From positions 4,588,001-4,652,000 of the forward strand of contig CBDBBY010000001.1 in assembly GCA_965203215.1 (NCBI GenBank): 64,000 nt of DNA, read 5' to 3'. A model generated the notes under the pieces. It made no database searches. It saw only the letters and a program-made list of their open reading frames with translations, and was not told where the DNA came from. Origin of the DNA: CBDBBY01 sp965203215 (GTDB lineage: Bacteria; Pseudomonadota; Alphaproteobacteria; Rhodobacterales; Rhodobacteraceae). Both the position numbers and the translations under genes were made by a program. This document shows, one piece after another, positions 28,049-36,430 of the stretch; position 1 is the first letter of the stretch; each line of letters begins with the position of its first letter.

Positions 28049-29578
28049 ATGGCGCTCAAGATCACTCTGGAAGACCTGCTGCACGATTGCGCCGAGCGCT
28101 TTGCGGAACGGCCCTTCATCACCGTTGCCGAGACCGGCGAAACCCACAGCTATGCAGAGTTTGAACGCCTGACCAACCGCATTGCCCATGGCATGCGGGA
28201 TCGGTTCGGCGCGGCGCCGGATTATGCGGCGATCGTTCTGGAAAACAGCGTCGAATACCTCGCCACGACCTATGCTTTGAAAAAGATCAACACTGTCGAG
28301 GTGTCGGTGAACCGGGCCATGCGCGGCGCAGCGCTGGCGCGGATGATCGATCAGACCCGGGCGCCCGTTTTGTTTACTTCCGCGGACCACCTCAAGGCTC
28401 TCAACGATGTGCGGGACGAGATCCCGCATGTGAAGACTCTGGTGATGCTGAGCGGGGTCGAAGAGGCCAAACGCCTGTTTCCCGCGCTCGAGGTGATCGG
28501 CTTCGACGCTCTGCTGCCGGAACGCGACGACCATATCAATTCACCTGCGAAGGATACAGATACCGCAATCATCCTGTTCACCTCGGGGACTACCGGCGTG
28601 TCCAAAGGCTGCCTTCTGTCGCATCGCTACGCAGTGCGCGCGGCGGAGAACATGATTGGACCGTTTCGCGTGACATCGGAGGATTGCATTTACTCGCCTT
28701 ATCCTCTCAGCCACACCGGGGCGGCCTATTACGACATCCTGAGCACCATCATGACAGGCGGCCGGGTCATTCTCCGGCAACGCTTCAGCCGGTCGAACTT
28801 CTGGCAGGAGGCGAATGACTATGGCGTCACCTGGTTCATGATGCTCGGTTCTGTGCAGCAGCTCCTTTGGGCCAACCCGCCTAGCGACTTGGAGAAATCC
28901 CACAAGATGACTCGCTGCTGGTCCACGCCGGCGCCGGTTCCGAAAAAGAAATTCGACGCTCGTTTCAACACCCATCTGATCCCCGGCGGCGGCTATGGCT
29001 CGGTTGACGCGGGCTGGGCGGTGGCGCCGCAATGGGATCACGAAGGCGGAGTCGTTCTGCCGCATTTCGAGGTCGGCATTCTCGACGAGAATGACGAACC
29101 GTTGCCAGCTGGAAAGCCGGGACATGTGGTCGTTCGCCCCAACGAACCCGGGGTCATGGCCGATGGCTATTTCGGCATGCCCGAGCGCACGCTGGAAAGC
29201 CGCCGCAACCTGTGGTTCCACACGGGCGATATCGGGCGGCTGGATGAAGAGGGCCGATTCTATTTCATGCACCGGGTCAGCGAGCGCATCCGTGTGAAGG
29301 GCGAAATGGTCTCGGGCTATGAGGTCGAAGAGGGCTTGCTTTCACACCCTGACGTGCAGGATTGCGCCGTGACCGGCGTGCCGGGCGAGACAGGCGAGGA
29401 GGACATAAAGGCATTTGTCATCTTCAAGGACGGTCGCAATATCAATATTGAAGCGCTCAGGGCACATTGCGGCGAGCGGATGGCGCCTTTCATGGTGCCC
29501 AAGCATGTGGTTGTCCTCGACGAAATGCTGCGAACGAGCACCGGGAAACCGGAAAAGGGCAAGCTGGCCATGATGTAA
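28049..29578 (+). CDS. AMP-binding acyl-CoA ligase (CaiC-like)
   Basis: The 509-residue adenylate-forming enzyme would activate a carboxylic acid to its CoA thioester. Seen: the P-loop FTSGTTGVSKGCLLSH, YSPYPLSHTGAAYYD, LIPGGGYGSVDAGWA, the hinge region FHTGDIGRLDEEGRFYFMHRVSERIRVKGEMVSGYEVE and the C-terminal catalytic lysine in TSTGKPEKGKL. The overall pattern is closest to crotonobetaine/carnitine-CoA ligase-type enzymes, but the substrate is unknown. ATG 28049 follows a weak GGGAGAA. It stands alone downstream of tRNA-Cys, with insertion-sequence debris on its 3' side, and is probably acquired. Confidence 0.88.
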   Translation: MALKITLEDLLHDCAERFAERPFITVAETGETHSYAEFERLTNRIAHGMRDRFGAAPDYAAIVLENSVEYLATTYALKKINTVEVSVNRAMRGAALARMIDQTRAPVLFTSADHLKALNDVRDEIPHVKTLVMLSGVEEAKRLFPALEVIGFDALLPERDDHINSPAKDTDTAIILFTSGTTGVSKGCLLSHRYAVRAAENMIGPFRVTSEDCIYSPYPLSHTGAAYYDILSTIMTGGRVILRQRFSRSNFWQEANDYGVTWFMMLGSVQQLLWANPPSDLEKSHKMTRCWSTPAPVPKKKFDARFNTHLIPGGGYGSVDAGWAVAPQWDHEGGVVLPHFEVGILDENDEPLPAGKPGHVVVRPNEPGVMADGYFGMPERTLESRRNLWFHTGDIGRLDEEGRFYFMHRVSERIRVKGEMVSGYEVEEGLLSHPDVQDCAVTGVPGETGEEDIKAFVIFKDGRNINIEALRAHCGERMAPFMVPKHVVVLDEMLRTSTGKPEKGKLAMM

Positions 29579-29678
29579 AGCCTATGCCACTCAAGCGGTC
29601 GTTCGTGAATGAGCGGCGAAAGCCCGCTTTGTCCAGCAAAGCAGCCCTCCACCCATGACTTCGACGCTTCTGTCCGCT

Positions 29679-29770
29679 AGAGCGTGTCCGACTTAGGTTG
29701 ACGCCTATCCGGTGTTCACGAGGTAGTTGTACAAACATGCTACTGTTTCAACCTGAATCGGACAAGCTCT
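29679..29770. repeat. 92-bp palindromic element with 23-bp inverted ends
   Basis: The ends, 29679-29701 and 29748-29770, are inverted copies matching at about 19 of 23 positions (agagcgtgtccgacttaggt against agagcttgtccgattcaggt). No coding capacity lies between. It resembles a MITE or the closed-up ends of an insertion sequence, and it abuts the IS1634-type relic directly. Confidence 0.6.
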
Positions 29771-30010
29771 AAACACTTGTTTTTGGGTGTTTCCGCCTCA
29801 TTTTTAGGCACTACTTCCGGCTGCGTTTAAGGTTGCTCACGGCAGCCTCAATCGATCCGGCAGGGCGTTCCGGACAGTCGGCGTCCCCCGAGGTCAGGCA
29901 GATGCGATCCATTTCGGACGTCGTTTTCGAGCGGGTCGCCAAGCGCCTTTCCGAACGCGTGTCGCTCAAGCGCGCCGGTCACGCTGCCGCCGCAAAAACG
30001 CGGACGGCCA
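29769..30010 (-). mobile_element. Relic of an IS1634-type element (3' end only)
   Basis: This stretch matches the transposase 3' end and left terminus of the intact element at 37.3 kb (ctaaacacttgttttt, ttttaggcactac, gatccggcagggcgt, gtcgttttcga). It is diverged and its frame is broken. The outer 24 bases of the terminus are missing, replaced by the 92-bp palindromic element. Similarity fades after about 29975. It ends about 20 bases from the stop of the orphan antitoxin gene. Confidence 0.75.
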
Positions 30011-30033
30011 AAAAATGGGCCTGCAGCCATCGG

Positions 30034-30375
30034 TTACAGGTATCCGTCCGCATCGAGTCGGTCCAGAACTCGGAAGATCTCTTCCACCCGGCCCTTGTGG
30101 ATCAGATCAATCGCACGCCGGCCCTCGAGCTGCAGGTGTCGCGCATAAAGCCATGTCCGTATCTCGTCGTTCGCGTAGTAGTCTTCAAGACGCTTGACGA
30201 CATGGACCAGATCCGAAAAAACCCGTTCGCTGGCGGGGTGCGGTCGCTTGGCGCCTGTGCGCCACCTCGAAACGGTTGCTTTGGACACGCCTGTTGCGTC
30301 GGCGATGTCCGTGCCCTTCAGACCGCCGACCGTCTCAAGTTCCTTGATGCTTCTGGAAATGGCTGTCGAAGGCAT
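30034..30375 (-). CDS. Xre/MbcA/ParS-family antitoxin, apparently orphan
   Basis: The 113-residue protein has an N-terminal helix-turn-helix (TDIADATGVSKATVSRWRTG) and a C-terminal toxin-binding domain of the MbcA/ParS/Xre (DUF2384) type (WLYARHLQLEGRRAIDLIHKGRVEEIFRVLDRLDADGYL). Partners are usually RES-domain toxins encoded immediately downstream. Here the downstream position holds an insertion-sequence relic instead, so the antitoxin looks orphaned. ATG 30375 follows AAAGGAA at seven bases; longer in-frame starts (30408, 30462) lack support. Confidence 0.82.
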   Translation of the reverse strand: MPSTAISRSIKELETVGGLKGTDIADATGVSKATVSRWRTGAKRPHPASERVFSDLVHVVKRLEDYYANDEIRTWLYARHLQLEGRRAIDLIHKGRVEEIFRVLDRLDADGYL

Positions 30376-30869
30376 CGTTCCGTTCCTTTCTCGTATTGAG
30401 TGCGTCATCCGCTTGGCGCTCTCTCTTTGGCGGCTCATGGCGGCCGGCTGCAAACCAATCACTGCGCAGGAATTATGATGACGGGCATTCCTGCACGTTC
30501 CGGTTGTAGAAAATACTCGTATGAAGCCGAGAAATAGAAGATTGTTACAAGTGAAGTTGTCAATTTTGGCGAAATTGCGCTGCAGAATTCAGGAAATGCG
30601 ACTTTCGAGGCACTGGCCTGATCGCATGAAACCATGATTGAAATACGGACGGCGCAATCGGCAACATCCCGAGTTGCCCCATTTGCCCAGATTGCGGCTG
30701 CATGAAATTGGCTCGGCAAGCGACGCAGCATGCAGCCCGCGTTATCGGTGTTCGAAAATGCCGCCTTTTCATGTCCAGCAGGTATCGCCATGATGCCGAC
30801 CGGAAACCGGCGGGCACATCAGCCTCCAAAGAGACCGCCCTTCAGCAAATTCAGTGTTGCATGGGGAAG
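30376..30869. other. Non-coding stretch before tRNA-Met
   Basis: No recognisable gene in about 490 bases. A 110-residue open frame on the - strand (30459-30791) has no family motif and is not called. Positions 30555-30596 resemble 39389-39430. Confidence 0.4.
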
Positions 30870-30946
30870 TGGTAGCGGAGGAGGGACTTGAACCCCCGAC
30901 ACGCGGATTATGATTCCGCTGCTCTAACCGACTGAGCTACTCCGCC
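30870..30946 (-). tRNA. tRNA-Met (CAT), elongator type
   Basis: A 77-base cloverleaf on the - strand with encoded CCA: acceptor ggcggag with ctccgct (one G-U), anticodon stem gcgga/tccgc around the loop atcataa (anticodon CAT), and T arm with ggttcaagtcc. The G-U at the acceptor end and the absence of initiator features favour elongator Met; a tRNA-Ile2 (lysidinylated CAU) cannot be fully excluded. Confidence 0.92.
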
Positions 30947-31139
30947 AAATTTCCTTCGCCTCCGGGTAGCTGCGCACAGCCAACCAATTTCGGAAGCTGT
31001 CGAATAGACGTCGTCCGTGTACCCCTGCAGTCCTGTCGCGTCAATGCTGCGAATTGTCCGAACGGGAAGATTTCGACCGTCCGAATCAAGTGCGCCGCGG
31101 CGAATGCCGCGTCGGCAAGAACCAGCGACGCTCAATACT

Positions 31140-31442
31140 TTATGCGCGATGCTCCATCAGCCGCCGTTTGAAAGCGCTTCGATAGACCGTTTTCCGCTCG
31201 CGCTTTCCTATTGCAACAACGCTGACAATCAACTCGGCATCTCTGACCTCATAGACCAGGCGGCAGCCGGATGAGTGTAGCTTGATCTTGTAGCGGTTCG
31301 CTGCCCCATAAAGTTTGGCGGATGGCACATGCGGATTTTCCAACCTCTCCGCGAGCCTTTTCGTGAGCTGAGCGCGGACCGTCGCGCCAAGTCCGTCCCA
31401 CTCCTTCTTCGCATCATTGCGGAAGCGAAGTTCATAGTTCAT
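31140..31442 (-). CDS. RelE/ParE-family toxin
   Basis: The 100-residue protein has the RelE fold pattern: LRFRNDAKKEWDGLGATVRAQLTKRLAERLENP, then LYGAANRYKIKLHSSGCRLVYEVRDAELIVSVVAIGKRE. RelE-type toxins cleave mRNA in the ribosome. The start ATG 31442 overlaps the antitoxin stop by 11 bases, a normal arrangement for such modules. Arginine residues in the C-terminal part (RERKTVYRSAFKRR) fit an active toxin. Confidence 0.9.
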   Translation of the reverse strand: MNYELRFRNDAKKEWDGLGATVRAQLTKRLAERLENPHVPSAKLYGAANRYKIKLHSSGCRLVYEVRDAELIVSVVAIGKRERKTVYRSAFKRRLMEHRA

Positions 31443-31692
31443 CAAGCGACACCGCGATTTCCGGGCTTTCGGCGCGTGCGTCGGCAATGGCATTCAGTTC
31501 GGCATCCTCGATCATATCCAGCATGGCTTCGTACTCCTTTGCCGGAACGCAATAGAACGCGGGTTCATTACGGTTCAGGATCGCTACGGTTGCGCCGTCC
31601 CCAGCGGCCACTGTGCCCATTGGATTGCGCTTCAGTTCCGTTACGCTGGCGGTCACGCTGGCATGCATAGAATGTGGCAATGTATCCTCCAT
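31432..31692 (-). CDS. RelB/StbD-type antitoxin (Phd/YefM superfamily)
   Basis: The 86-residue antitoxin has the N-terminal dimerisation and DNA-binding segment (ASVTASVTELKRNPMGTVAAG, VAILNRNEPAFYCVPAKEYEAMLDMIED) and an acidic C-terminus that would wrap the toxin. It precedes and overlaps the RelE-like gene. A short palindrome immediately upstream is a likely autoregulatory operator. Confidence 0.9.
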   Translation of the reverse strand: MEDTLPHSMHASVTASVTELKRNPMGTVAAGDGATVAILNRNEPAFYCVPAKEYEAMLDMIEDAELNAIADARAESPEIAVSLDEL

Positions 31693-31712
31693 AGTGCTTT
31701 TTATAATGCACT
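31693..31712. promoter_or_regulatory. Putative operator of the RelBE-type module
   Basis: The inverted repeat agtgc-N10-gcact starts at the base next to the antitoxin start codon and encloses a tataa-like element on the - strand. This is the expected place for antitoxin-toxin autorepression. Binding is inferred. Confidence 0.45.
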
Positions 31713-32010
31713 AATTAGAGCTTCTATAAGCACTTTTCAATATGTGGGTGCGTCTTATGCGCATCTCTTGATTTTGAGCTGGTTCCGCGATCTCTTGGTC
31801 ATCCGGGTCGAGTGTTTCAAGGGTCGCAAACGGGGTTTTTGAAATTCAGCATGGAGCGGACCCGACGCGGCGCCCGACCTCGGTTCCGGTTCCACCATCA
31901 ATTATGATGCACGCACCCTTGCGGAGTCTGTTCATCAGCTTTTGGTATCTGTCACATCGCCTCCTTTCCGCTGCCTTTTCACGCGGTCGACCCAAGCCGC
32001 GATATCGACA
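31713..32010. other. Intergenic region upstream of the toxin-antitoxin module
   Basis: About 300 bases with no recognisable gene. It is AT-richer near the antitoxin gene, where its promoter should lie. Confidence 0.4.
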
Positions 32011-32610
32011 TCATTTAGTTGGGCGACGGGCCATCAAATCAATGAGAGCCGACATGCCGGAATGACCAGGGCCTTCTTGCAGTTCAGTTTCGTAGTCTTC
32101 AAGCCGGAGAACGTCCCAATCGCAAAAGCGCTCGGCCAGCATATCGCGCGTGTAAAGCAATTCGGGCAACGGTGGGCCGCCGGTTCCATATTCGAGCTGC
32201 TTGGGCGTGTATCCGTGCAGCATCAGCAGCCCGCCGGGCTTGAGGGCGCGCTCCATGCCGTCGAAGATTTCCGCGCGAAAGGCAGGGTCGGCGAATTGGA
32301 TAAAGATTGCGGCGACCACATCGTATTGGGTTGCGTCCCAGTCCCAATCCCGCAGGTCTGCGAGTCTGAAATCCACCTTGGCCCCGCGGTCCGCGGCAAG
32401 GCGGCGGGCCTTTTCCAGACCGACGGACGAGCTGTCCACGGCCGTCACATTCAAGCCCTGCTCGGCCATGAAGACCGAGTTGCGACCCTCGCCATCAGCG
32501 ACGGCAAGAGCAGTGTCTCCGGCATGCAGGAATTCGGTGTTGAATTTGAGAAAGCGGCTCGGTTCGGTGCCGTAGACGTAGTCTTGCGTATCGTAGCGCT
32601 TGTCCCACAT
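32011..32610 (-). CDS. SAM-dependent methyltransferase, TehB/UbiE-like
   Basis: A 199-residue class I methyltransferase: MWDKRYDTQDYVYGTEPSRFL, the SAM motif TALAVADGEGRNSVFMAEQGLNVTAVDSS, LADLRDWDWD and PGGLLMLHGYTPKQLEYGTGGP. The last motifs resemble TehB/thiopurine-type detoxifying methyltransferases. The glycine-rich loop reads VADGEGRN, normal for this group. It is the last gene of the leftward cluster that starts with cytochrome b561; its substrate is unknown. Confidence 0.85.
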   Translation of the reverse strand: MWDKRYDTQDYVYGTEPSRFLKFNTEFLHAGDTALAVADGEGRNSVFMAEQGLNVTAVDSSSVGLEKARRLAADRGAKVDFRLADLRDWDWDATQYDVVAAIFIQFADPAFRAEIFDGMERALKPGGLLMLHGYTPKQLEYGTGGPPLPELLYTRDMLAERFCDWDVLRLEDYETELQEGPGHSGMSALIDLMARRPTK

Positions 32611-32751
32611 GGGAGGGTCCTCGGTTCAAATGGTTTCAGTGTCTTTTGCGCACGCGCCCGCAGTGCGACGCAGAATATGACCATGCCAAGGAATAAAGCC
32701 CAGCATGGCAATCTCGACAATGACACCTATGAGCGTCGAGATGGGGAACTC

Positions 32752-33018
32752 TCACATCGCGAACATCGCGTAGATGCACAAAGCACATGCAAGCGCGACG
32801 ATTGAAAACACAATCTTCAGCATAAGTCCGCAGGTCTCTACGATGAACGCCATCCGAAGGCCGAGAAAGAAAATCGCCGTGAACCGGAGTCCGTAGACAC
32901 GAACTTGTGCATCGAAATCCACAGTGATTTGCCCTTCGGGCACAAAAAGCGCCGCTCCGGTGAACGCGGCCAATAGACTGGTCGTCAAGGGGATCAAGTT
33001 CAAACCGACAAGCACCAT
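32752..33018 (-). CDS. Small membrane protein, DUF4345-like
   Basis: An 88-residue hydrophobic protein with three likely membrane segments (LIPLTTSLLAAFTGAALFV, RFTAIFFLGLRMAFIVE and LKIVFSIVALACALCIYAMF). The pattern VRVYGLRFTAIFFLGLRM recalls DUF4345 proteins, which are usually longer, so it may be a shortened member. No function is known. It belongs to the leftward redox cluster. Confidence 0.55.
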   Translation of the reverse strand: MVLVGLNLIPLTTSLLAAFTGAALFVPEGQITVDFDAQVRVYGLRFTAIFFLGLRMAFIVETCGLMLKIVFSIVALACALCIYAMFAM

Positions 33019-33065
33019 TCAAGACAATCGTGTCATTCCTTGTCCTTTCAACTTGAAGCTCAAAT

Positions 33066-33554
33066 CTAGTGGACTGCTTGTTTCAGAAGGCTGATTGCCA
33101 ACCCAAGGCCGCCGGCAATCCCTGCGCCCACCAATGCGCTTGCAACGTTGCCTCTGACGCGCCACCCAATTCGGGTGCCGAAATAGGCGAACAACGCTGA
33201 TTGCAAATGTTTGGGCAATGGAAAACGCCGTCGCCGGATCGAAGGTGCCCGCCCAAGACAAGGCGAAGGCCAACGCTGGCCCGTTGGCGGCCAACAGAAC
33301 GGTTTGGCTGTGCTGTTAAGCGGTGCCTATATCGGCACACTACTCCGGTTTTCGCCCGAAGTGAGCACGCGTTTGAATATTTCGGCGTAAGCCTTGGCGA
33401 CCGCCACAACCGCCACCGTTCCGAACCGGGCGAGCGTCTGTCTTCCCGGCTCATCAATCGGTTGGCGCACGGCCATCAGGAAGGTCATGACCATGATCGA
33501 GCCGTAGACCGCGCCAAAGGGGGCTTTGTCGATGCCGCGGTTTTGATCTGTCAT
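33066..33554 (-). pseudogene. Frameshifted membrane-protein gene
   Basis: Coding signal passes through two frames and returns to the first. The start (MTDQNRGIDKAPFGAVYGSI) runs to about 33330; the middle (ANGPALAFALSWAGTFDPAT) reads in a second frame to about 33210; the end (FGTRIGWRVRGNVASALVG, GGLGLAISLLKQAVH) is back in the first frame to a stop at 33066. Joined, they give a plausible membrane protein of about 160 residues. Either two indels inactivated it or the sequence has local errors. The family is not recognised. Confidence 0.65.
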
Positions 33555-33632
33555 TGGTAGCTCGTGACGTTGGGATACGGCTGCAGGACAAATTCTCCGG
33601 CAGCCGCAATTGCGTGGTTCGGCCTTGACCGC

Positions 33633-34070
33633 TTACGAGTTTCGGTTCGATAGCCAAACCCAAAAGCTGAGCAGGATGGCCGAGCCGGAGATGAAGGTCA
33701 TCACGGTACCGGGGAAGAAGTTTACGTAGCCTGGGAAATCAACGAAGAGCAGGTAGCCGAGGTCGGCCAGACCGCCTACAATGCCGGTGAACCAGATTGC
33801 CGTCATGTTGCCACGCCAGATCATCAAGCCGCCGATGAGGGTCGCCATGCCGAACCAGAGCAGGTTCCATCCGTGCTGGTTCAGGATGCCGCCAGCGGCC
33901 GGATGGTAATCCCCTGCGAGAAGGGCTGGATCAACCGCATCGGCGATGGCGGCAAACCCGCCCGAGGCGTCGGAGGTCAGAACGATCACCCCAGCGAAGG
34001 CATGCACGGCCCCCCAGATGACCCAAAGAACGGTTGCGATTTTCAGTGCTGTTGATTGTGCTTGTGTCAT
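33633..34070 (-). CDS. Four-helix membrane protein of unknown function
   Basis: The 145-residue product has four likely membrane helices (ALKIATVLWVIWGAVHAFAGVIV, GWNLLWFGMATLIGGLMIW, MTAIWFTGIVGGLADLGYLLF and TVMTFISGSAILLSFWVWL). It follows the FAD oxidoreductase gene by 29 bases in the same direction. I do not recognise a named family; its place suggests a role with the flavin/cytochrome b561 genes. Confidence 0.75.
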   Translation of the reverse strand: MTQAQSTALKIATVLWVIWGAVHAFAGVIVLTSDASGGFAAIADAVDPALLAGDYHPAAGGILNQHGWNLLWFGMATLIGGLMIWRGNMTAIWFTGIVGGLADLGYLLFVDFPGYVNFFPGTVMTFISGSAILLSFWVWLSNRNS

Positions 34071-34099
34071 TGTTTTGTCTCCAAAACGTTTGTGCTCGG

Positions 34100-35197
34100 T
34101 CAGCCCTGACCAAGCAGCTTGCGGTACTTGGCGAGGAACAGGTCCTTGCCTTTCATCATGCGTGTGACCCAGTCTCCGAGAGTGGCGATCATGAGGAAGG
34201 AACTGCCGCGTTCAGGACCAAGCGGTACAAGGATGGGGGATTTGTCGCCCCAAGGCGCATAGGGTTTGAGCTCTTTGAGTTGCTTACCGGATGCGATGGA
34301 TTTGAGCACTCTTTCCAACCAAGGTTTCTGGCGCGAAATCGCGACGATGGTCATGGCATCGCCGGCGGCGGCGGCGTCTCCGGCAGCGAAGACGTTCGGC
34401 AACGACGAAGGGCGAAAGTAGCCATCAACCTTGATCCGACCATCGGCAGCGCGTTCCACGCCCGGTAGTGTCTCGGCTAACGATGTGAGCGCGCGCGAGC
34501 CGACGGCAGGCACGATCAAGTCGGCTTCAATCTCGCGACCATCCGAGAGCGCGACGGCGCCGCCTTCCGGCGCATCCCGCCCCGGCAAGGTTCGGGCCCG
34601 CGCGCCAGTGATGACCTCCACGCCCATCGCTTCGAGTTTGGCATGCAGCGATGTGCCGAGCTTTGCGGGAAAGCCGGGGAACAAGGCCGGATCGCTGGCG
34701 ACAAGCGTCACTGTTTTTTCTGGATGTGCGTGGGCGATTTCACCGGCCAGTTCCGTTCCCACGGCCCCTGCTCCGATGATAAGAACGCGGCGTGCCTGTC
34801 GTACGGCCCTGTTCCAGCGCGCATTGTCCTCGCGCAGGGTGTTAATGTCGCCGGCAGCCGATTTGACGGGTACGAGGTTTGACGATCCGGTCGCGAGCAC
34901 GATGTAGTCGCCCTTGATCAGCGGCCCGTCGGCCAGAGCCACGCCAGTGCCGTCAACCGAGACGGCTTCGCCCTGAACCACCTTTCCCCGTTTAAGAAGT
35001 TGGTTGTAAGGGATTAGCGCCCGATCCAGCAGCTTTGGGTCCACCATCGCACGGATCATCGCGGGGGCATGGGTGAAATGCGTGGCCCGCTCGATCAGCG
35101 TGACGTCCATTTCCGCTTCCAGCGACTTGGCCAGACCACTGCCCAGATAGCCGCCACCGACGATGACAAGCCTTGGTTTGTTCGTATTAGTGCTCAC
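34100..35197 (-). CDS. FAD-dependent NAD(P)H:quinone-type oxidoreductase
   Basis: The 365-residue flavoprotein has two dinucleotide-binding folds: RLVIVGGGYLGSGLAKSLEAEMDVTLIE (FAD) and RRVLIIGAGAVGTELAGEIAHAHPEKTVTLV (NAD(P)H), plus DGYFRPSSLPNVFAAGDAAA near the C-terminus. It resembles the AIF/NDH-2-like group that passes electrons from NAD(P)H to quinones. No membrane anchor is obvious beyond the C-terminal region. The start overlaps the FMN reductase stop by 4 bases, indicating coupled translation. Confidence 0.87.
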   Translation of the reverse strand: MSTNTNKPRLVIVGGGYLGSGLAKSLEAEMDVTLIERATHFTHAPAMIRAMVDPKLLDRALIPYNQLLKRGKVVQGEAVSVDGTGVALADGPLIKGDYIVLATGSSNLVPVKSAAGDINTLREDNARWNRAVRQARRVLIIGAGAVGTELAGEIAHAHPEKTVTLVASDPALFPGFPAKLGTSLHAKLEAMGVEVITGARARTLPGRDAPEGGAVALSDGREIEADLIVPAVGSRALTSLAETLPGVERAADGRIKVDGYFRPSSLPNVFAAGDAAAAGDAMTIVAISRQKPWLERVLKSIASGKQLKELKPYAPWGDKSPILVPLGPERGSSFLMIATLGDWVTRMMKGKDLFLAKYRKLLGQG

Positions 35198-35763
35198 GCG
35201 ACCTCTCCTTCGATAGCTGGGGCGGCGACCAGCGCATTCAGGACAGCATCCAGCGCCGCGATATCATCGGCTTGCAAGAGCGTTAGGTTCGCCGTACCCC
35301 AAGCCTCTGCCCAGTTGCCGATCCCCCGTGCACCAAGCAGGTCTGCTCCGAAGAACGGCGCCATATGTTCCTGGCCTCCCAATACACCTGCATCGGCACG
35401 CGGGCCTGGTGTGGCGGCCTGCATCGCCACCGGTTTGTTGTGCCAGACCTCCATGTCGATCCGGCTCATCCAATCGAAGATGTTCTTCCATGCCGCCGCA
35501 ACCGAGCCATTGTGTTCGGCGAAGGAGACCAGCACCGCATCCGCCGTGCCGGTCTTGTCAAAGAATGTGCGAGCCTCTTGCGGGATACCATCCTGAGTCT
35601 CTCGGTCGATGGAGTAGATCGGCATTTCGAAGTCGTTCAGGTCAGCAAATTCGACCCCGGTCTCCGGTGTGGCCTGTGATTGCAACCGTGCCGCTGCAAA
35701 TTCGACAAGTGATCGGTTGATGGAATTGCGGCTGTCGGTCGCCGCGAAAGCGAGAATTTTCAT
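35194..35763 (-). CDS. NADPH-dependent FMN reductase family protein
   Basis: A flavodoxin-fold protein of 189 residues: ILAFAATDSRNSINRSLVEFAA, the FMN-binding region FAEHNGSVAAAWKNIFDWMSR and KPVAMQAATPGPRADAGVLG. Members reduce FMN, quinones or azo compounds with NAD(P)H. It lies 10 bases downstream of the cytochrome b561 gene and overlaps the next oxidoreductase, so the three form one transcription unit. Confidence 0.87.
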   Translation of the reverse strand: MKILAFAATDSRNSINRSLVEFAAARLQSQATPETGVEFADLNDFEMPIYSIDRETQDGIPQEARTFFDKTGTADAVLVSFAEHNGSVAAAWKNIFDWMSRIDMEVWHNKPVAMQAATPGPRADAGVLGGQEHMAPFFGADLLGARGIGNWAEAWGTANLTLLQADDIAALDAVLNALVAAPAIEGEVA

Positions 35764-35773
35764 GATGAAAGCC

Positions 35774-36313
35774 TTACTTTGGATTGTTGGTCCGCCTGCC
35801 GAACCACATACGACCCAGCAGTCGATCCTTGAGGATGATTTGGTGGTAGAATGCTGCCGCCACGTGCAAAGCGATCAATGCAATGAGCGCCTTTGAGATG
35901 ATGCCATGATCGATTCGGGGTGGGAGTTCTTGTAGCTTTGGTGGCAGCGTTTCGGCTGCACCGCCGTAAACGATGGAAAACAGATCCGCGCCAAAGGCCA
36001 TGCCCAGCCCGGACAACACAATACCTGCGACAAACAGGTGGAACGCCCAATGCGTCCAACGCCCGATCCGGTCCAGCAAAGCGTTTCCCGTCGAGGCGTC
36101 GGGCGGATGCAAGGTGCTAAGGCGGACCGCAAGCCTGATCAGCAGCAGCACGCCGATGGCAATGCCGACTGTCATGTGACCGGCAAGACCCAGGACCTTG
36201 TCCGGGCTTTCCGGTGGCAAATTGGCAAGCAGTGTCCCTGCGACGAGCGCCAAGAGGATCACCAACGCCATCAGCCAGTGCAGCGCGACGAGTGCCGGAT
36301 GATATCTTTGCAT
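35774..36313 (-). CDS. Cytochrome b561
   Basis: The 179-residue di-heme b-type cytochrome has four membrane helices with the histidines expected as heme ligands: HPALVALHWLMALVILLALVAG, GLAGHMTVGIAIGVLLLIRL, WTHWAFHLFVAGIVLSGLGMA and LIALIALHVAAAFYHQIIL. Bacterial cytochrome b561 transfers electrons between quinone and other acceptors at the inner membrane. It heads the leftward redox cluster and is divergent from the LysR gene. Confidence 0.92.
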   Translation of the reverse strand: MQRYHPALVALHWLMALVILLALVAGTLLANLPPESPDKVLGLAGHMTVGIAIGVLLLIRLAVRLSTLHPPDASTGNALLDRIGRWTHWAFHLFVAGIVLSGLGMAFGADLFSIVYGGAAETLPPKLQELPPRIDHGIISKALIALIALHVAAAFYHQIILKDRLLGRMWFGRRTNNPK

Positions 36314-36407
36314 GCCTGGTCTCCTTTGAATTCACGCACATGATCGCAAGAGCACAAATCGTGCACCAGACATCAAAGCGCGCAGCAGATGCGCGTTGAT
36401 GCGACAT

Positions 36408-36427
36408 TACTGATTTGGTAGTCAGTA
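36408..36427. promoter_or_regulatory. Palindrome between lysR-type gene and cytochrome b561 gene
   Basis: The inverted repeat tactga-N8-tcagta ends three bases before the LysR-type start codon, in the divergent intergenic region. It has dyad symmetry like a regulator site but is not a strict T-N11-A box. Its overlap with the translation start would suit autoregulation. Confidence 0.4.
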
Positions 36428-36430
36428 GAT

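Noticed and set aside
30459..30791. A 110-residue - strand frame between the antitoxin and tRNA-Met
   Set aside because: It has no conserved motif or convincing ribosome binding site, and its composition is unlike that of the neighbouring genes.
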